DNA of 6,506 nt from an uncultured Lactobacillaceae bacterium (GCA_934216625.1 CAKQCC010000042.1:1-6506); one strand, 5' to 3'. Positions 1-6,416 are shown, counted from the stretch's first letter. Program-made: numbers and translations. The notes: generated by a model from the letters alone, not told the origin.

Positions 1-557
1 CAGCTGCCCTGAAATATAGTCACCTTTTATTAAGGCAAGTTATCCGCCCTGGTGATAACGTCATCGATGCCACCATGGGTAACGGTAACGATACCGCCTT
101 TTTAGCCAAACTCGTGGGCACGAACGGTAACGTTTACAGTTTTGACATCCAAAAGCAGGCTTTGACCAATACCAAATCCCGACTTAAGAACGCTAATCTA
201 ACCCGGCCGGTAACGCTATACCAAATTGGTCATCAACACATTTTAGATACGATCGGCATGACCAACATCAAAGGTGTTATTTTTAACCTTGGGTATTTAC
301 CCGGTGGCGATAAAAGAATCGTGACCCGTGCCCGTTCAACTATTCAAGCCCTTAAACAATGTCTAATGCTTCTGCAGCTCGGCGGAGTAATCATTTTAGT
401 CCTTTATTACGGTCCACTAAACGATCCTAAAGAGAAAGCGGCCGTAATTCACTTCGCAAGCCAGTTGAATCAGAAAAAATACAGTGTTTTACAGTACCAA
501 TTCATTAACCAAATTCACGAACCGCCGATTTTAATCGCGATCCAGCGAATTAATTGA
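1..557 (+). CDS. mnmM: tRNA 5-aminomethyl-(2-thio)uridine methyltransferase MnmM/YtqB, 5'-truncated by window edge
   Basis: Class I SAM-dependent methyltransferase of the YtqB family (formerly called rRNA methylase). Members studied in Gram-positives, now named MnmM, carry out the last methylation of mnm5(s2)U34 in tRNA. The frame is open from base 3 to the TGA at 555-557, giving 184 visible residues; the family is about 190 long, so only a few N-terminal residues are missing. An internal ATG at 75 is not the start, because conserved sequence precedes it (PGDNVIDAT). Visible: SAM motif I DATMGNGNDT (residues 22-31), the acidic end of strand 2 in FDIQ (D49), the family hallmark NLGYLPGGDK (95-104), and a C-terminal NQ..EPP segment. 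The usual GH pair near LVLYYG is GP here. It converges with metK, 72 nt away. Its likely substrates include U34 tRNAs such as Glu(UUC) and Gly(UCC) encoded further on; this is inference. Confidence 0.88.
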   Translation, partial: AALKYSHLLLRQVIRPGDNVIDATMGNGNDTAFLAKLVGTNGNVYSFDIQKQALTNTKSRLKNANLTRPVTLYQIGHQHILDTIGMTNIKGVIFNLGYLPGGDKRIVTRARSTIQALKQCLMLLQLGGVIILVLYYGPLNDPKEKAAVIHFASQLNQKKYSVLQYQFINQIHEPPILIAIQRIN

Positions 558-573
558 TTTAAATTTTTATTTT

Positions 574-602
574 AAAAAGAAAAAGCCTTATTTTGATAAG
601 GC
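574..602 (-). terminator. Rho-independent terminator of metK
   Basis: A perfect 7-bp stem (585-591 with 596-602, GCCTTAT/ATAAGGC) closes a 4-nt loop. Read on the minus strand, it is followed by a T-rich tract (complement of 574-584), 27 nt past the metK stop. On the plus strand nothing T-rich follows, so it serves metK and probably not mnmM. Confidence 0.8.
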
Positions 603-629
603 CTCGTGTACGATTAAATCATACTTCGT

Positions 630-1820
630 TTATTTTCGAAAATAATTTTTCAAAGCCCGCACTTTATCGGTGTGCTCCCACGGTAAATCAATGTCATCTC
701 GACCAAAATGACCGTAAGCCGCGGTTTGTTCGTAAATTGGCCGCCGTAAATTTAACATTTTAATAATACCAAGCGGTCGTAAGTCAAAAATTTTACGAAT
801 GGCCCGATTCAACTGTTCGTTCGAAACCTTACCAGTCCCAAACGTGTTAACCGTTACGGACACTGGTTCGGCAACCCCGATTGCGTAAGCTAACTGCAGT
901 TCAACCTTATGAGCCAAACCAGCTGCGACAATGTTTTTGGCAACGTAACGAGCCGCATAACAAGCCGAACGGTCAACTTTAGTTGGATCTTTACCGGAAA
1001 ACGCACCGCCGCCGTGTCGAGCGGCACCGCCGTACGTATCAACGATAATCTTACGACCAGTTAAGCCAGCATCCCCGTGCGGGCCACCGATTACGAACCG
1101 GCCCGTTGGGTTAACGTAATATTTAGTGTGACTATCCAGCAACTTAGCCGGGATCACTTTTTTAATAATCTGGTTAATCACATCGTGACGGATCTGCTTA
1201 AGGCTAGCGTCCGGATCGTGCTGGGTACTTAAAACCACGGTGTCAACCCGAAACGGACGATCGTTTGCGTCATACTCAACCGTGACTTCCGATTTAGCAT
1301 CGGGACGTAGGTACGGAATCTGACCGCTCTTTCGAACTTTAGCTGTGTAATACATTAGTTTGTGAGCTAATTCAATCGGCATCGGCATTAATTCAGGAGT
1401 TTCGTCGGTCGCGTAGCCGAACATAATTCCCTGGTCACCAGCACCAACTTGCGACAACTTGTCTTGGCTGCCCTTTTTAACTTCTTCGGATTTATTAACT
1501 CCTTGAGCAATATCAGGGGATTGGTGATCGAGTGCTACTAACACCGCACACGTATCACCATTAAATCCGTAAGCGTCAGTATTGTAGCCAATCCGGTTAA
1601 TCGTTTTCCGAACTACTTTTTGAATATCAACGTGAGCGCGACTAGTGATTTCACCGAACACCAAGACCAAACCAGTCGTGACTGAACATTCACAAGCCAC
1701 GTGAGACTTAGGGTCTTGAGCCAGATAGGCATCCAATACCGCATCACTAATCTGATCGGCAACTTTATCAGGATGGCCTTCGGAAACCGATTCAGACGTG
1801 AACAAATGTTTATTCTTCAA
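630..1820 (-). CDS. metK: S-adenosylmethionine synthetase (methionine adenosyltransferase), TTG start
   Basis: Makes SAM from methionine and ATP, releasing phosphate and diphosphate; cytosolic, usually a tetramer. From the chosen start it has 396 residues, normal for the family (about 380-400). Visible motifs: [10 protein letters not shown] near the N-terminus (H16, D18, K19), [12 protein letters not shown] (126-137), the [13 protein letters not shown] loop (245-257) and [16 protein letters not shown] (270-285). The frame is open upstream, with a GTG at 1868 and an ATG at 1862, but both lie inside the SMK riboswitch and would add 14-16 residues absent from the family. The TTG at 1820 gives [19 protein letters not shown], which matches the family N-terminus, and sits 10 nt after the GGGGG Shine-Dalgarno (1831-1835). 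Expression is expected to fall when SAM is abundant, through block of translation. The gene follows uvrA on the same strand but has its own leader. Confidence 0.96.
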   Translation of the reverse strand: MKNKHLFTSESVSEGHPDKVADQISDAVLDAYLAQDPKSHVACECSVTTGLVLVFGEITSRAHVDIQKVVRKTINRIGYNTDAYGFNGDTCAVLVALDHQSPDIAQGVNKSEEVKKGSQDKLSQVGAGDQGIMFGYATDETPELMPMPIELAHKLMYYTAKVRKSGQIPYLRPDAKSEVTVEYDANDRPFRVDTVVLSTQHDPDASLKQIRHDVINQIIKKVIPAKLLDSHTKYYVNPTGRFVIGGPHGDAGLTGRKIIVDTYGGAARHGGGAFSGKDPTKVDRSACYAARYVAKNIVAAGLAHKVELQLAYAIGVAEPVSVTVNTFGTGKVSNEQLNRAIRKIFDLRPLGIIKMLNLRRPIYEQTAAYGHFGRDDIDLPWEHTDKVRALKNYFRK

Positions 1821-1827
1821 TTTCTCA

Positions 1828-1893
1828 ATTCCCCCTATTGAGTCTAATAGGTTACAAGGCATCTTCACAATAAGTGTGAATCCTATCGGGAAT
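1828..1893 (-). promoter_or_regulatory. SMK box (SAM-III) riboswitch in metK leader
   Basis: The minus-strand leader carries the SMK core: AUUCCCGAUAGGAU, then a 6-bp hairpin UUCACA/UGUGAA (1875-1880 with 1864-1869), then GAUGCCUUGUAACC, then a hairpin CCUAUU/AAUAGG (1846-1851 with 1834-1839), then GGGGGAAU. P1 forms between AUUCCC (1888-1893) and GGGAAU (1828-1833). The GGGGG is also the metK Shine-Dalgarno, so SAM binding would hide it and repress translation. This is the established SMK mechanism, and the match to the known core is close to exact. Confidence 0.95.
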
Positions 1894-1897
1894 AATG

Positions 1898-1941
1898 CTT
1901 ATAACATATTTCATTTTATCATAATTTTTTAATAGAATCAC
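1898..1941 (-). promoter_or_regulatory. Candidate metK promoter(s)
   Basis: Two extended -10 elements lie just upstream of the riboswitch on the minus strand. One is TGATAAAAT (1913-1921), with a weak -35 GTGATT 17 bp upstream (1936-1941) overlapping the uvrA stop codon. The other is TGTTATAAG (1898-1906), without a clear -35, which would start the RNA almost at the riboswitch. I cannot tell which is used. Read-through from uvrA is also possible, since no terminator is visible after it. Confidence 0.5.
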
Positions 1942-4484
1942 TTAATCTTGATTCCGTCCAATTTCATTCGTCGTGCCAGATAAACGCCGGTTCGACTTCG
2001 GGGCGATTCCGCAATTTCTTTAGGGGTTCCGCTCGCTACGATCTGGCCTCCGGAATTACCACCTTTTGGTCCCAAATCAATTACGTAATCTGCGTTCATA
2101 ATTACGTCTAAATCGTGTTCGATGACGATCAAAGTCGCACCTTTCGAAAGTAATTGATCAAAAACGTGGTTTAAGACCTGAACATCTTTCGGGTGTAACC
2201 CGACTGAAGGTTCATCGAAAACAAACAAGGTATCGGTCTGGTTTCGACCCATTTGTGAAACTAACTTTAGGCGCTGGGCTTCACCACCCGATAAGATCGG
2301 CGTACTTTCGCCCAGGATCAAATAACCGAGTCCCATCCGATCAAGTGCATTCAGAATCGATTCAATTTTAGGTTGATCATGAAAAAGGCGTTCAGCATTG
2401 CGAACTGACAAATTCAAAACGTCAGCAATGTTGTAGCCACGCCACTTTGCTTTTAAAGTTTCGGCATTGTACCGTTTTCCGTGACAAACTGGGCAAGTCA
2501 TCGTCATTTCAGGTAAATATTGAATATCGAGGCCAATAGTTCCGGTCCCCTGGCAATTCGGGCAAGCACCCGACTTAACGTTGTAAGAAAAGCGACCCGC
2601 TCGCCAATGGTGAACTTGTGCAAATTTAGTTTGGGCGAATAATTTTCGAATCGGCGACCAAATTCCGCAATAAGTTGCAACGGTTGAACGAACGTTTTTG
2701 CCGATCGGGACTGAATTAATTTCAATAATCCGGTGCAGGCCACCGTTTTTGAATTTTTTAACGTAACTTGGCAACGACTGATGATTAATCTGGGCCTGAA
2801 ATGATTTAACGACCCCGTCCATAATCAAAGTTGATTTCCCGGCACCTGAATATCCAGAAATTACGGTTAATCGACGTTTCGGGAACTTAGCAGCAACGTG
2901 ATTTAAATTAAAGCGGTGGTTAATTTGAATTGCTAAAGAACCGTGATTAAAAATTGATTTTTTCGCCGGTTGTTTTCTAACCACGACTTTAGCTTGACCG
3001 GTTAAAAACGGCGCGATCAAGGATGTCGATTTGTGACTAATTTCAGCCGGGGTCCCGTGGTCAACAATTCGACCACCTAATTTACCAGCTTTTGGCCCAA
3101 TTTCGATTACGTAATCGGCGGCCGAAATAATGTCAACGTTGTGATCCACCACCACTAAGGAATTACCCTGAGCAACTAATTGGCGAAGGATCTTAATCAA
3201 GCCAGCCACGTTAGCCGCATGAAGGCCAACCGATGGCTCGTCTAGGACATAAAGAACCCCGGTGGTCTGACTCCTAAGGGTCCGACCAAGCTGAATCCGT
3301 TGCAATTCACCGGTTGATAAAGTATTACCGGCCCTTAGCAACGTTAGATAATCAAGGCCCAAATCATAGAGAGGCTTAACACTGTCCATAAATTCGTTAA
3401 TTAGTGTTTTAGCTAATTTTTGCATATTGTTCGGCAAACTAGCTTGAACTTTCTTCATAAACGGCTTCAGTTCAGCTAACGTTAAATTACAGACCTGGGC
3501 AATGTTTTTGCCAGCTAATTTGGTCCGAAACAGATCCGGGTCGAAGCGATTCCCGTGACAGCGGGGACAAACCCCGAATTTATAAAAACGATCCAGACGC
3601 TTAATAGCCCGGGCGTTAGTGGTGGTCGCCATACTGTCCTTCACCGCCGCAAACGCATTTTCATACTTGGCGTTATTCATATGAAAGATTTTACCGGTTC
3701 GGGAAGGAATGTTAATCGCGTAAGTCTTTTTGGGTCCCGCATAAACCAAATGTTTTTCGTGATCGGTTAAATTCTTAAACGGAACGTTAATCCGGATGCC
3801 AGCTTCTCTAGCAACCCATTGCATAAAGTTACGACCGGGTAATCGCCAGGAAGCAACTGCTCCATTCATAATGGTCCGATTCGGATCGGGAACCAGGGTT
3901 TGCTTGACAATTTGCTTAACCTTGCCAGTTCCTTGACATTTTCGACAAGCGCCAGCGGAATTAAACGCAAAATCTTCAGCACTGGGGGCCATGAAGACTT
4001 TGCCACAAACCGGACACTTGATTTTACCCATGGCGTTTCCCGGAAGATCCATAGCTTGGGCAACTTTAATCGTTGGCGGAATCTGATGCCCGTTTGGACA
4101 TTGATGAGACCCCAGACGTGAAAACATTAACCTTAAAACGTTTAGGCCTTCCGACATAGTTCCAACGGTTGATCGATCTCCGGGAACCACCGGTCGTTGG
4201 CGAAGCGCAATCGCACTCGGTAAATATTTAACCTTTCGGACGTTGGCGCGACCAACCTGACTGATCCGGCGTCGAGTATAAGTTGCCAAAGCGTTCAAGT
4301 ATCTTCTGGCTCCTTCAGCGTAAAGAACCCCCATTGCTAACGATGACTTACCGGAACCCGAAACTCCAGTAATCGCCACAAACGAATTTAACGGAATTGA
4401 AACGTTAATATTTTTTAGATTGTTAACTTTAGCGCCAAAGACTTCAATATTTTTGGGAATTGTTTCCTGATGTCGAATTGCCAT
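1938..4484 (-). CDS. uvrA: UvrA-family tandem ABC ATPase, short form lacking the UvrB-binding domain (UvrA2-like)
   Basis: DNA-damage-sensing UvrA family, with two ABC ATPase halves; 848 residues against about 940 for canonical UvrA. First half: Walker A GVSGSGKS (40-47), Cys pairs 157/160 and 180/183 (zinc module), a further pair 306/309, signature LSTGE (389-393, in place of LSGGE), Walker B VLDEPSVGLH (413-422) and H-loop H448. Second half: Walker A GYSGAGKS (544-551), zinc module C641/C644/C664/C667, signature LSGGE (731-735), Walker B DEPSVGLH from D757 and H790. Only about 27 residues separate C129 from C157, where canonical UvrA carries the roughly 115-residue UvrB-binding domain, so this is probably a paralogue beside a housekeeping uvrA. 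Possible roles are DNA-lesion binding or drug tolerance; neither is shown. The ATG at 4484 has an AAAGAAG Shine-Dalgarno 6 nt upstream. No good promoter is visible between it and the tRNA terminator. Confidence 0.9.
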   Translation of the reverse strand: MAIRHQETIPKNIEVFGAKVNNLKNINVSIPLNSFVAITGVSGSGKSSLAMGVLYAEGARRYLNALATYTRRRISQVGRANVRKVKYLPSAIALRQRPVVPGDRSTVGTMSEGLNVLRLMFSRLGSHQCPNGHQIPPTIKVAQAMDLPGNAMGKIKCPVCGKVFMAPSAEDFAFNSAGACRKCQGTGKVKQIVKQTLVPDPNRTIMNGAVASWRLPGRNFMQWVAREAGIRINVPFKNLTDHEKHLVYAGPKKTYAINIPSRTGKIFHMNNAKYENAFAAVKDSMATTTNARAIKRLDRFYKFGVCPRCHGNRFDPDLFRTKLAGKNIAQVCNLTLAELKPFMKKVQASLPNNMQKLAKTLINEFMDSVKPLYDLGLDYLTLLRAGNTLSTGELQRIQLGRTLRSQTTGVLYVLDEPSVGLHAANVAGLIKILRQLVAQGNSLVVVDHNVDIISAADYVIEIGPKAGKLGGRIVDHGTPAEISHKSTSLIAPFLTGQAKVVVRKQPAKKSIFNHGSLAIQINHRFNLNHVAAKFPKRRLTVISGYSGAGKSTLIMDGVVKSFQAQINHQSLPSYVKKFKNGGLHRIIEINSVPIGKNVRSTVATYCGIWSPIRKLFAQTKFAQVHHWRAGRFSYNVKSGACPNCQGTGTIGLDIQYLPEMTMTCPVCHGKRYNAETLKAKWRGYNIADVLNLSVRNAERLFHDQPKIESILNALDRMGLGYLILGESTPILSGGEAQRLKLVSQMGRNQTDTLFVFDEPSVGLHPKDVQVLNHVFDQLLSKGATLIVIEHDLDVIMNADYVIDLGPKGGNSGGQIVASGTPKEIAESPRSRTGVYLARRMKLDGIKIK

Positions 4485-4501
4485 TTAAAGCTTCTTTCGT
4501 T

Positions 4502-4543
4502 TGTTAAACAAAAAAGGAAAATTCCGTTACGGAATTTTCCTTT
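4502..4543 (-). terminator. Rho-independent terminator of the tRNA operon
   Basis: A perfect 14-bp stem (4513-4526 with 4530-4543) has a 3-nt loop and, on the minus strand, runs into TTTTTGTTTAAC. It lies 17 nt after the discriminator of tRNA-Leu(CAA) and 28 nt (stem) or 17 nt (tail) before the uvrA start codon. Confidence 0.9.
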
Positions 4544-4560
4544 AAGACGATTTAAATTAG

Positions 4561-4646
4561 TGCCGAGGGTGGGGCTCGAACCCACACGATCCGCAAAGAC
4601 CATTGGATTTTGAATCCAACGCGTCTGCCAATTCCGCCACCTCGGC
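4561..4646 (-). tRNA. tRNA-Leu (CAA)
   Basis: The acceptor stem GCCGAGG/CCTCGGC is perfect and the discriminator is A (4561). The anticodon arm is TTGGA-TTCAAAA-TCCAA, giving CAA. A long class II variable arm follows, then T-arm GTGGG-TTCGAGC-CCCAC. It is the last tRNA of the operon, with the terminator directly behind it. CCA is not encoded. Confidence 0.97.
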
Positions 4647-4655
4647 AAAAATCAA

Positions 4656-4726
<71 letters not shown>

Positions 4727-4966
4727 AAGAGTTTCACTTCCGGCAAAAGCCAGAAGCATCCAGGATCAAATTCTAATAAATTTGATCAATTAGTTTGAAT
4801 CCATCTACTAGCTTAAACGATCAAGTCATCAGATAAAGTCAAACTATTTTACGGAAATTATTATCCGAAAACACAATTAATATTGCAGTACCATAAACAT
4901 AATTCATGATTAACCAGAAGATTATTTCCTGAATCAAATCAGGAAAATTAACATCTGGCCACATAG
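4727..4966 (-). other. AT-rich 240-nt spacer with inverted repeats inside the tRNA operon
   Basis: All other spacers in the operon are 2-26 nt. This one holds no supported gene. It contains four inverted repeats: 4737-4756 (CTTCCGGC/GCCAGAAG, one mismatch), 4764-4787 (perfect 9 bp, GATCAAATT/AATTTGATC, 6-nt loop), 4847-4872 (TTTTaCGGA/TCCGaAAA) and 4914-4958 (inner 8 bp TTTCCTGA/TCAGGAAA with outer CCAGA/TCTGG). None has a T-run typical of a terminator. A weak minus-strand promoter candidate, TTGATT (4932-4937) - 17 bp - GTTAAT (4909-4914), could drive Cys-Leu separately. Its function is unknown to me. Confidence 0.5.
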
Positions 4967-5041
4967 GGCGGTATGTGGGACTCGAACCCACGCATGCACG
5001 GGCCACAACCGTGTGTGTTAACCAACTTCACCAACACCGCC
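4967..5041 (-). tRNA. tRNA-His (GTG)
   Basis: Anticodon arm CACGG-TTGTGGC-CCGTG gives GTG. The extra encoded G-1 (5041) pairs with discriminator C73 (4967), the hallmark of tRNA-His. T-arm GTGGG-TTCGAGT-CCCAC. Positions 33 and 55 are T. CCA is not encoded. Confidence 0.97.
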
Positions 5042-5048
5042 ATGATCA

Positions 5049-5119
5049 CAGGGATAGCGGGAGTTGAACCCACATCGACGGTTTTGGGGACCGTAATTCT
5101 ACCATTGAAATATATCCCT
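5049..5119 (-). tRNA. tRNA-Trp (CCA), with C33
   Basis: Acceptor AGGGATA/TATCCCT with discriminator G, typical of tRNA-Trp. The anticodon arm is ACGGT-CCCCAAA-ACCGT, so anticodon CCA is at 5085-5087 and position 33 (5088) is C in place of the near-invariant U. The D-stem also has a T10.T25 mismatch and a short loop. The run of four Cs could be misread as a Gly CCC anticodon, but stem register, acceptor and discriminator favour Trp. CCA is not encoded. Confidence 0.9.
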
Positions 5120-5125
5120 ATAAAG

Positions 5126-5208
5126 TGGAAGGGAGTGGATTTGAACCACCGAACCCGAAGGAGCGGATTTACGGTCCGCCGCGTTTAACCAGACTTCGCT
5201 ACCCTTCC
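5126..5208 (-). tRNA. tRNA-Tyr (GTA), with C33
   Basis: Acceptor GGAAGGG/CCCTTCC, discriminator A, and the class II variable arm expected for bacterial Tyr. Anticodon arm GCGGA-CCGTAAA-TCCGC places GTA at 5170-5172 and C at position 33 (5173), where U is expected. T-arm GGTGG-TTCAAAT-CCACT. CCA is not encoded. Confidence 0.95.
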
Positions 5209-5214
5209 ATAAAA

Positions 5215-5287
5215 TGGCTCGGGACAGAATCGAACTGCCGACACAACGGGCTTCAACCGTTTGCTCTACCGACTGAGCTACCAAGCC
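5215..5287 (-). tRNA. tRNA-Phe (GAA), copy 1
   Basis: Acceptor GGCTTGG/CCGAGCC (one T.G pair), discriminator A. Anticodon arm AACGG-TTGAAGC-CCGTT gives GAA. It is identical to the copy at 5716-5788 except for one D-loop base (C here, T there). It follows an Asp gene in transcription, as the other copy does. CCA is not encoded. Confidence 0.97.
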
Positions 5288-5307
5288 ATGGGTATTTCTA
5301 AGTTCAA

Positions 5308-5382
5308 CGGTTCGTACCGGGTTCGAACCGGTGACCTCTTGCGTGACAGGCAAGCGTCTTAAACCAATTGGACCAACGAACC
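5308..5382 (-). tRNA. tRNA-Asp (GTC), copy with T55
   Basis: Acceptor GGTTCGT/ACGAACC with discriminator G, as expected for Asp. Anticodon arm CTTGC-CTGTCAC-GCAAG gives GTC. T-arm ACCGG-TTCGAAC-CCGGT has normal T55 (5326). The D-stem GTCC/AGAC carries a possible C13.A22 mismatch (C13 at 5370). It differs from the other Asp copy by a compensated anticodon-stem pair and at position 55. Confidence 0.97.
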
Positions 5383-5390
5383 ATTTTAGA

Positions 5391-5463
5391 TGACCCGTAC
5401 AGGATTCGGACCTGTGTTACTGCCGTGAAAGGGCAGTGTCTTAAACCACTTGACTAACGGGTC
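5391..5463 (-). tRNA. tRNA-Glu (TTC), with C55
   Basis: Acceptor GACCCGT/ACGGGTC, discriminator A. Anticodon arm CTGCC-CTTTCAC-GGCAG gives TTC. The T-arm is ACAGG-TCCGAAT-CCTGT, so position 55 (5409) is C, where the pseudouridine-55 U is expected. It is a likely MnmA/MnmEG/MnmM substrate through U34. CCA is not encoded. Confidence 0.96.
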
Positions 5464-5467
5464 ATAA

Positions 5468-5555
5468 CGGAGAAGGAGGGATTCGAACCCTCGCGCCGAA
5501 TTAACGACCTACGCCCTTAGCAGGGGTGCCTCTTCAGCCACTTGAGTACTTCTCC
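5468..5555 (-). tRNA. tRNA-Ser (GCT)
   Basis: Acceptor GGAGAAG/CTTCTCC with discriminator G, and a long class II variable arm. The anticodon loop CTGCTAA gives GCT. The anticodon stem CACCC/GGGCG contains an A28.C42 mismatch (C42 at 5513); U at 42 would make a perfect A-U pair. T-arm GAGGG-TTCGAAT-CCCTC is normal. Confidence 0.96.
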
Positions 5556-5557
5556 AA

Positions 5558-5631
<74 letters not shown>

Positions 5632-5635
5632 ATAA

Positions 5636-5706
5636 AGCGGGTAACCAGAATCGGACTGGCAACATCAGCTTGGAAGGCTGAGGTTTTACCATTAAACTAT
5701 ACCCGC
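5636..5706 (-). tRNA. tRNA-Gly (TCC), with C55
   Basis: Acceptor GCGGGTA/TACCCGC, discriminator U, typical for Gly. Anticodon arm TCAGC-CTTCCAA-GCTGA gives TCC. T-arm GCCAG-TCCGATT-CTGGT has C at position 55 (5654) in place of U. CCA is not encoded. Confidence 0.96.
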
Positions 5707-5715
5707 ATTGTTTAA

Positions 5716-5788
5716 TGGCTCGGGACAGAATCGAACTGCCGACACAACGGGCTTCAACCGTTTGCTCTACCAACTGAGCTACCAAGCC
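5716..5788 (-). tRNA. tRNA-Phe (GAA), copy 2
   Basis: Same sequence as the Phe gene at 5215-5287 apart from T for C in the D-loop. Anticodon arm AACGG-TTGAAGC-CCGTT. It forms the second half of the duplicated Asp-Phe pair, 4 nt after the Asp gene in transcription. Confidence 0.97.
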
Positions 5789-5792
5789 AATA

Positions 5793-5867
5793 CGGTTCGT
5801 ACCGGGTTCGGACCGGTGACCTCCTGCGTGACAGGCAGGCGTCTTAAACCAATTGGACCAACGAACC
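5793..5867 (-). tRNA. tRNA-Asp (GTC), copy with C55
   Basis: Acceptor GGTTCGT/ACGAACC, discriminator G. Anticodon arm CCTGC-CTGTCAC-GCAGG gives GTC, with C-G where the other Asp copy has T-A. The T-loop is TCCGAAC, so position 55 (5811) is C while its sister has T. The possible C13.A22 D-stem mismatch (C13 at 5855) is shared by both copies. Confidence 0.96.
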
Positions 5868-5871
5868 ATAA

Positions 5872-5945
<74 letters not shown>

Positions 5946-5960
5946 ATAATAATTAATATA

Positions 5961-6052
5961 AGGAGGATGGGGGATTCGAACCCCCGCGTGGACTATTCGG
6001 TCCACCTAGCGGTTTTCAGGACCGCCCCCTTCAGCCACTTGGGTAATCCTCC
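5961..6052 (-). tRNA. tRNA-Ser (TGA), with C33
   Basis: Acceptor GGAGGAT/ATCCTCC, a long class II variable arm and T-arm GGGGG-TTCGAAT-CCCCC. Anticodon arm GCGGT-CCTGAAA-ACCGC gives TGA (6016-6018) with C at position 33 (6019). The encoded base after the acceptor stem (5961) is T, not the G73 usual for Ser and present in the Ser(GCT) gene of this operon. CCA is not encoded. Confidence 0.93.
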
Positions 6053-6072
6053 ATAAATACAAGTCCATCAAA

Positions 6073-6146
6073 TGGACCTTGTAGGACTCGAACCTACGAC
6101 AGGACGATTATGGGTCGTCTGCTCTAACCAGCTGAGCTAAAGGTCC
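6073..6146 (-). tRNA. tRNA-Ile2 (CAT, lysidine-34 type), with C33
   Basis: The anticodon is CAT (6110-6112), but acceptor GGACCTT/AAGGTCC, the A37-A38 end of the loop and overall sequence match the Firmicutes minor tRNA-Ile, whose C34 TilS converts to lysidine to read AUA. The position between elongator Met and Ser also fits. Anticodon arm GACGA-CCCATAA-TCGTC has C at position 33 (6113). Elongator Met is the less likely alternative, because that gene is the next one upstream. Confidence 0.88.
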
Positions 6147-6155
6147 AAGACCTTA

Positions 6156-6229
6156 TCGCGGCGGGGGGGATCGAACCCTCGACCTCCCGGGTATGAACCG
6201 GACGCTCTAGCCATCTGAGCTACACCGCG
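6156..6229 (-). tRNA. tRNA-Met (CAT), elongator
   Basis: Anticodon arm TCCGG-TTCATAC-CCGGG gives CAT with normal T33. C1-G72 is paired, unlike the initiator; discriminator A. The T-stem GAGGG/CCCCC has an A50.C64 mismatch (C64 at 6165), within a run of seven Cs. CCA is not encoded. Confidence 0.93.
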
Positions 6230-6247
6230 AAATTAATTTACCATTAA

Positions 6248-6321
6248 TCGGGAAGACAAGATTCGAACTTGCGACCTCCTGGTCCCAAACCAGGCGCTCT
6301 ACCAAGCTGAGCTACTTCCCG
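6248..6321 (-). tRNA. tRNA-Pro (TGG)
   Basis: Acceptor CGGGAAG/CTTCCCG, discriminator A. Anticodon arm CCTGG-TTTGGGA-CCAGG gives TGG. T-arm GCAAG-TTCGAAT-CTTGT. Positions 33 and 55 are T. CCA is not encoded. Confidence 0.97.
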
Positions 6322-6329
6322 TTATTAAA

Positions 6330-6403
6330 TGCACCATGTAGGATTCGAACCAACAACCTTCTGATTCGTAATCAGACGCTCTATCCGGTTGCGCTAATGG
6401 TGC
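6330..6403 (-). tRNA. tRNA-Arg (ACG)
   Basis: Acceptor GCACCAT/ATGGTGC, discriminator A. Anticodon arm TCTGA-TTACGAA-TCAGA gives ACG; A34 is the usual TadA target for inosine. Mismatches: G12.A23 in the D-stem (GCGC/GAGC) and T51.T63 in the T-stem (GTTGG/CCTAC). CCA is not encoded. Confidence 0.95.
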
Positions 6404-6416
6404 ACAACTTTCTAAA

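Noticed and set aside
1821..1868. N-terminal extension of MetK from GTG 1868 or ATG 1862
   Set aside because: The stretch is the SMK riboswitch, the residues do not match the MetK family, and the Shine-Dalgarno lies downstream of both codons.
2504..4121. Open frames of 65-79 codons inside uvrA on either strand
   Set aside because: They overlap a well-conserved UvrA coding sequence in other frames and show no motifs of their own.
4839..4907. 22-codon minus-strand frame (MNYVYGTAILIVFS...) in the tRNA spacer
   Set aside because: No Shine-Dalgarno and no recognisable similarity; the length is expected by chance in AT-rich DNA.
4914..4958. Hairpin considered as a terminator after tRNA-His
   Set aside because: On the minus strand the stem is followed by TAATCTTC and then GGTTAATC, with no T-run, so intrinsic termination is not supported.
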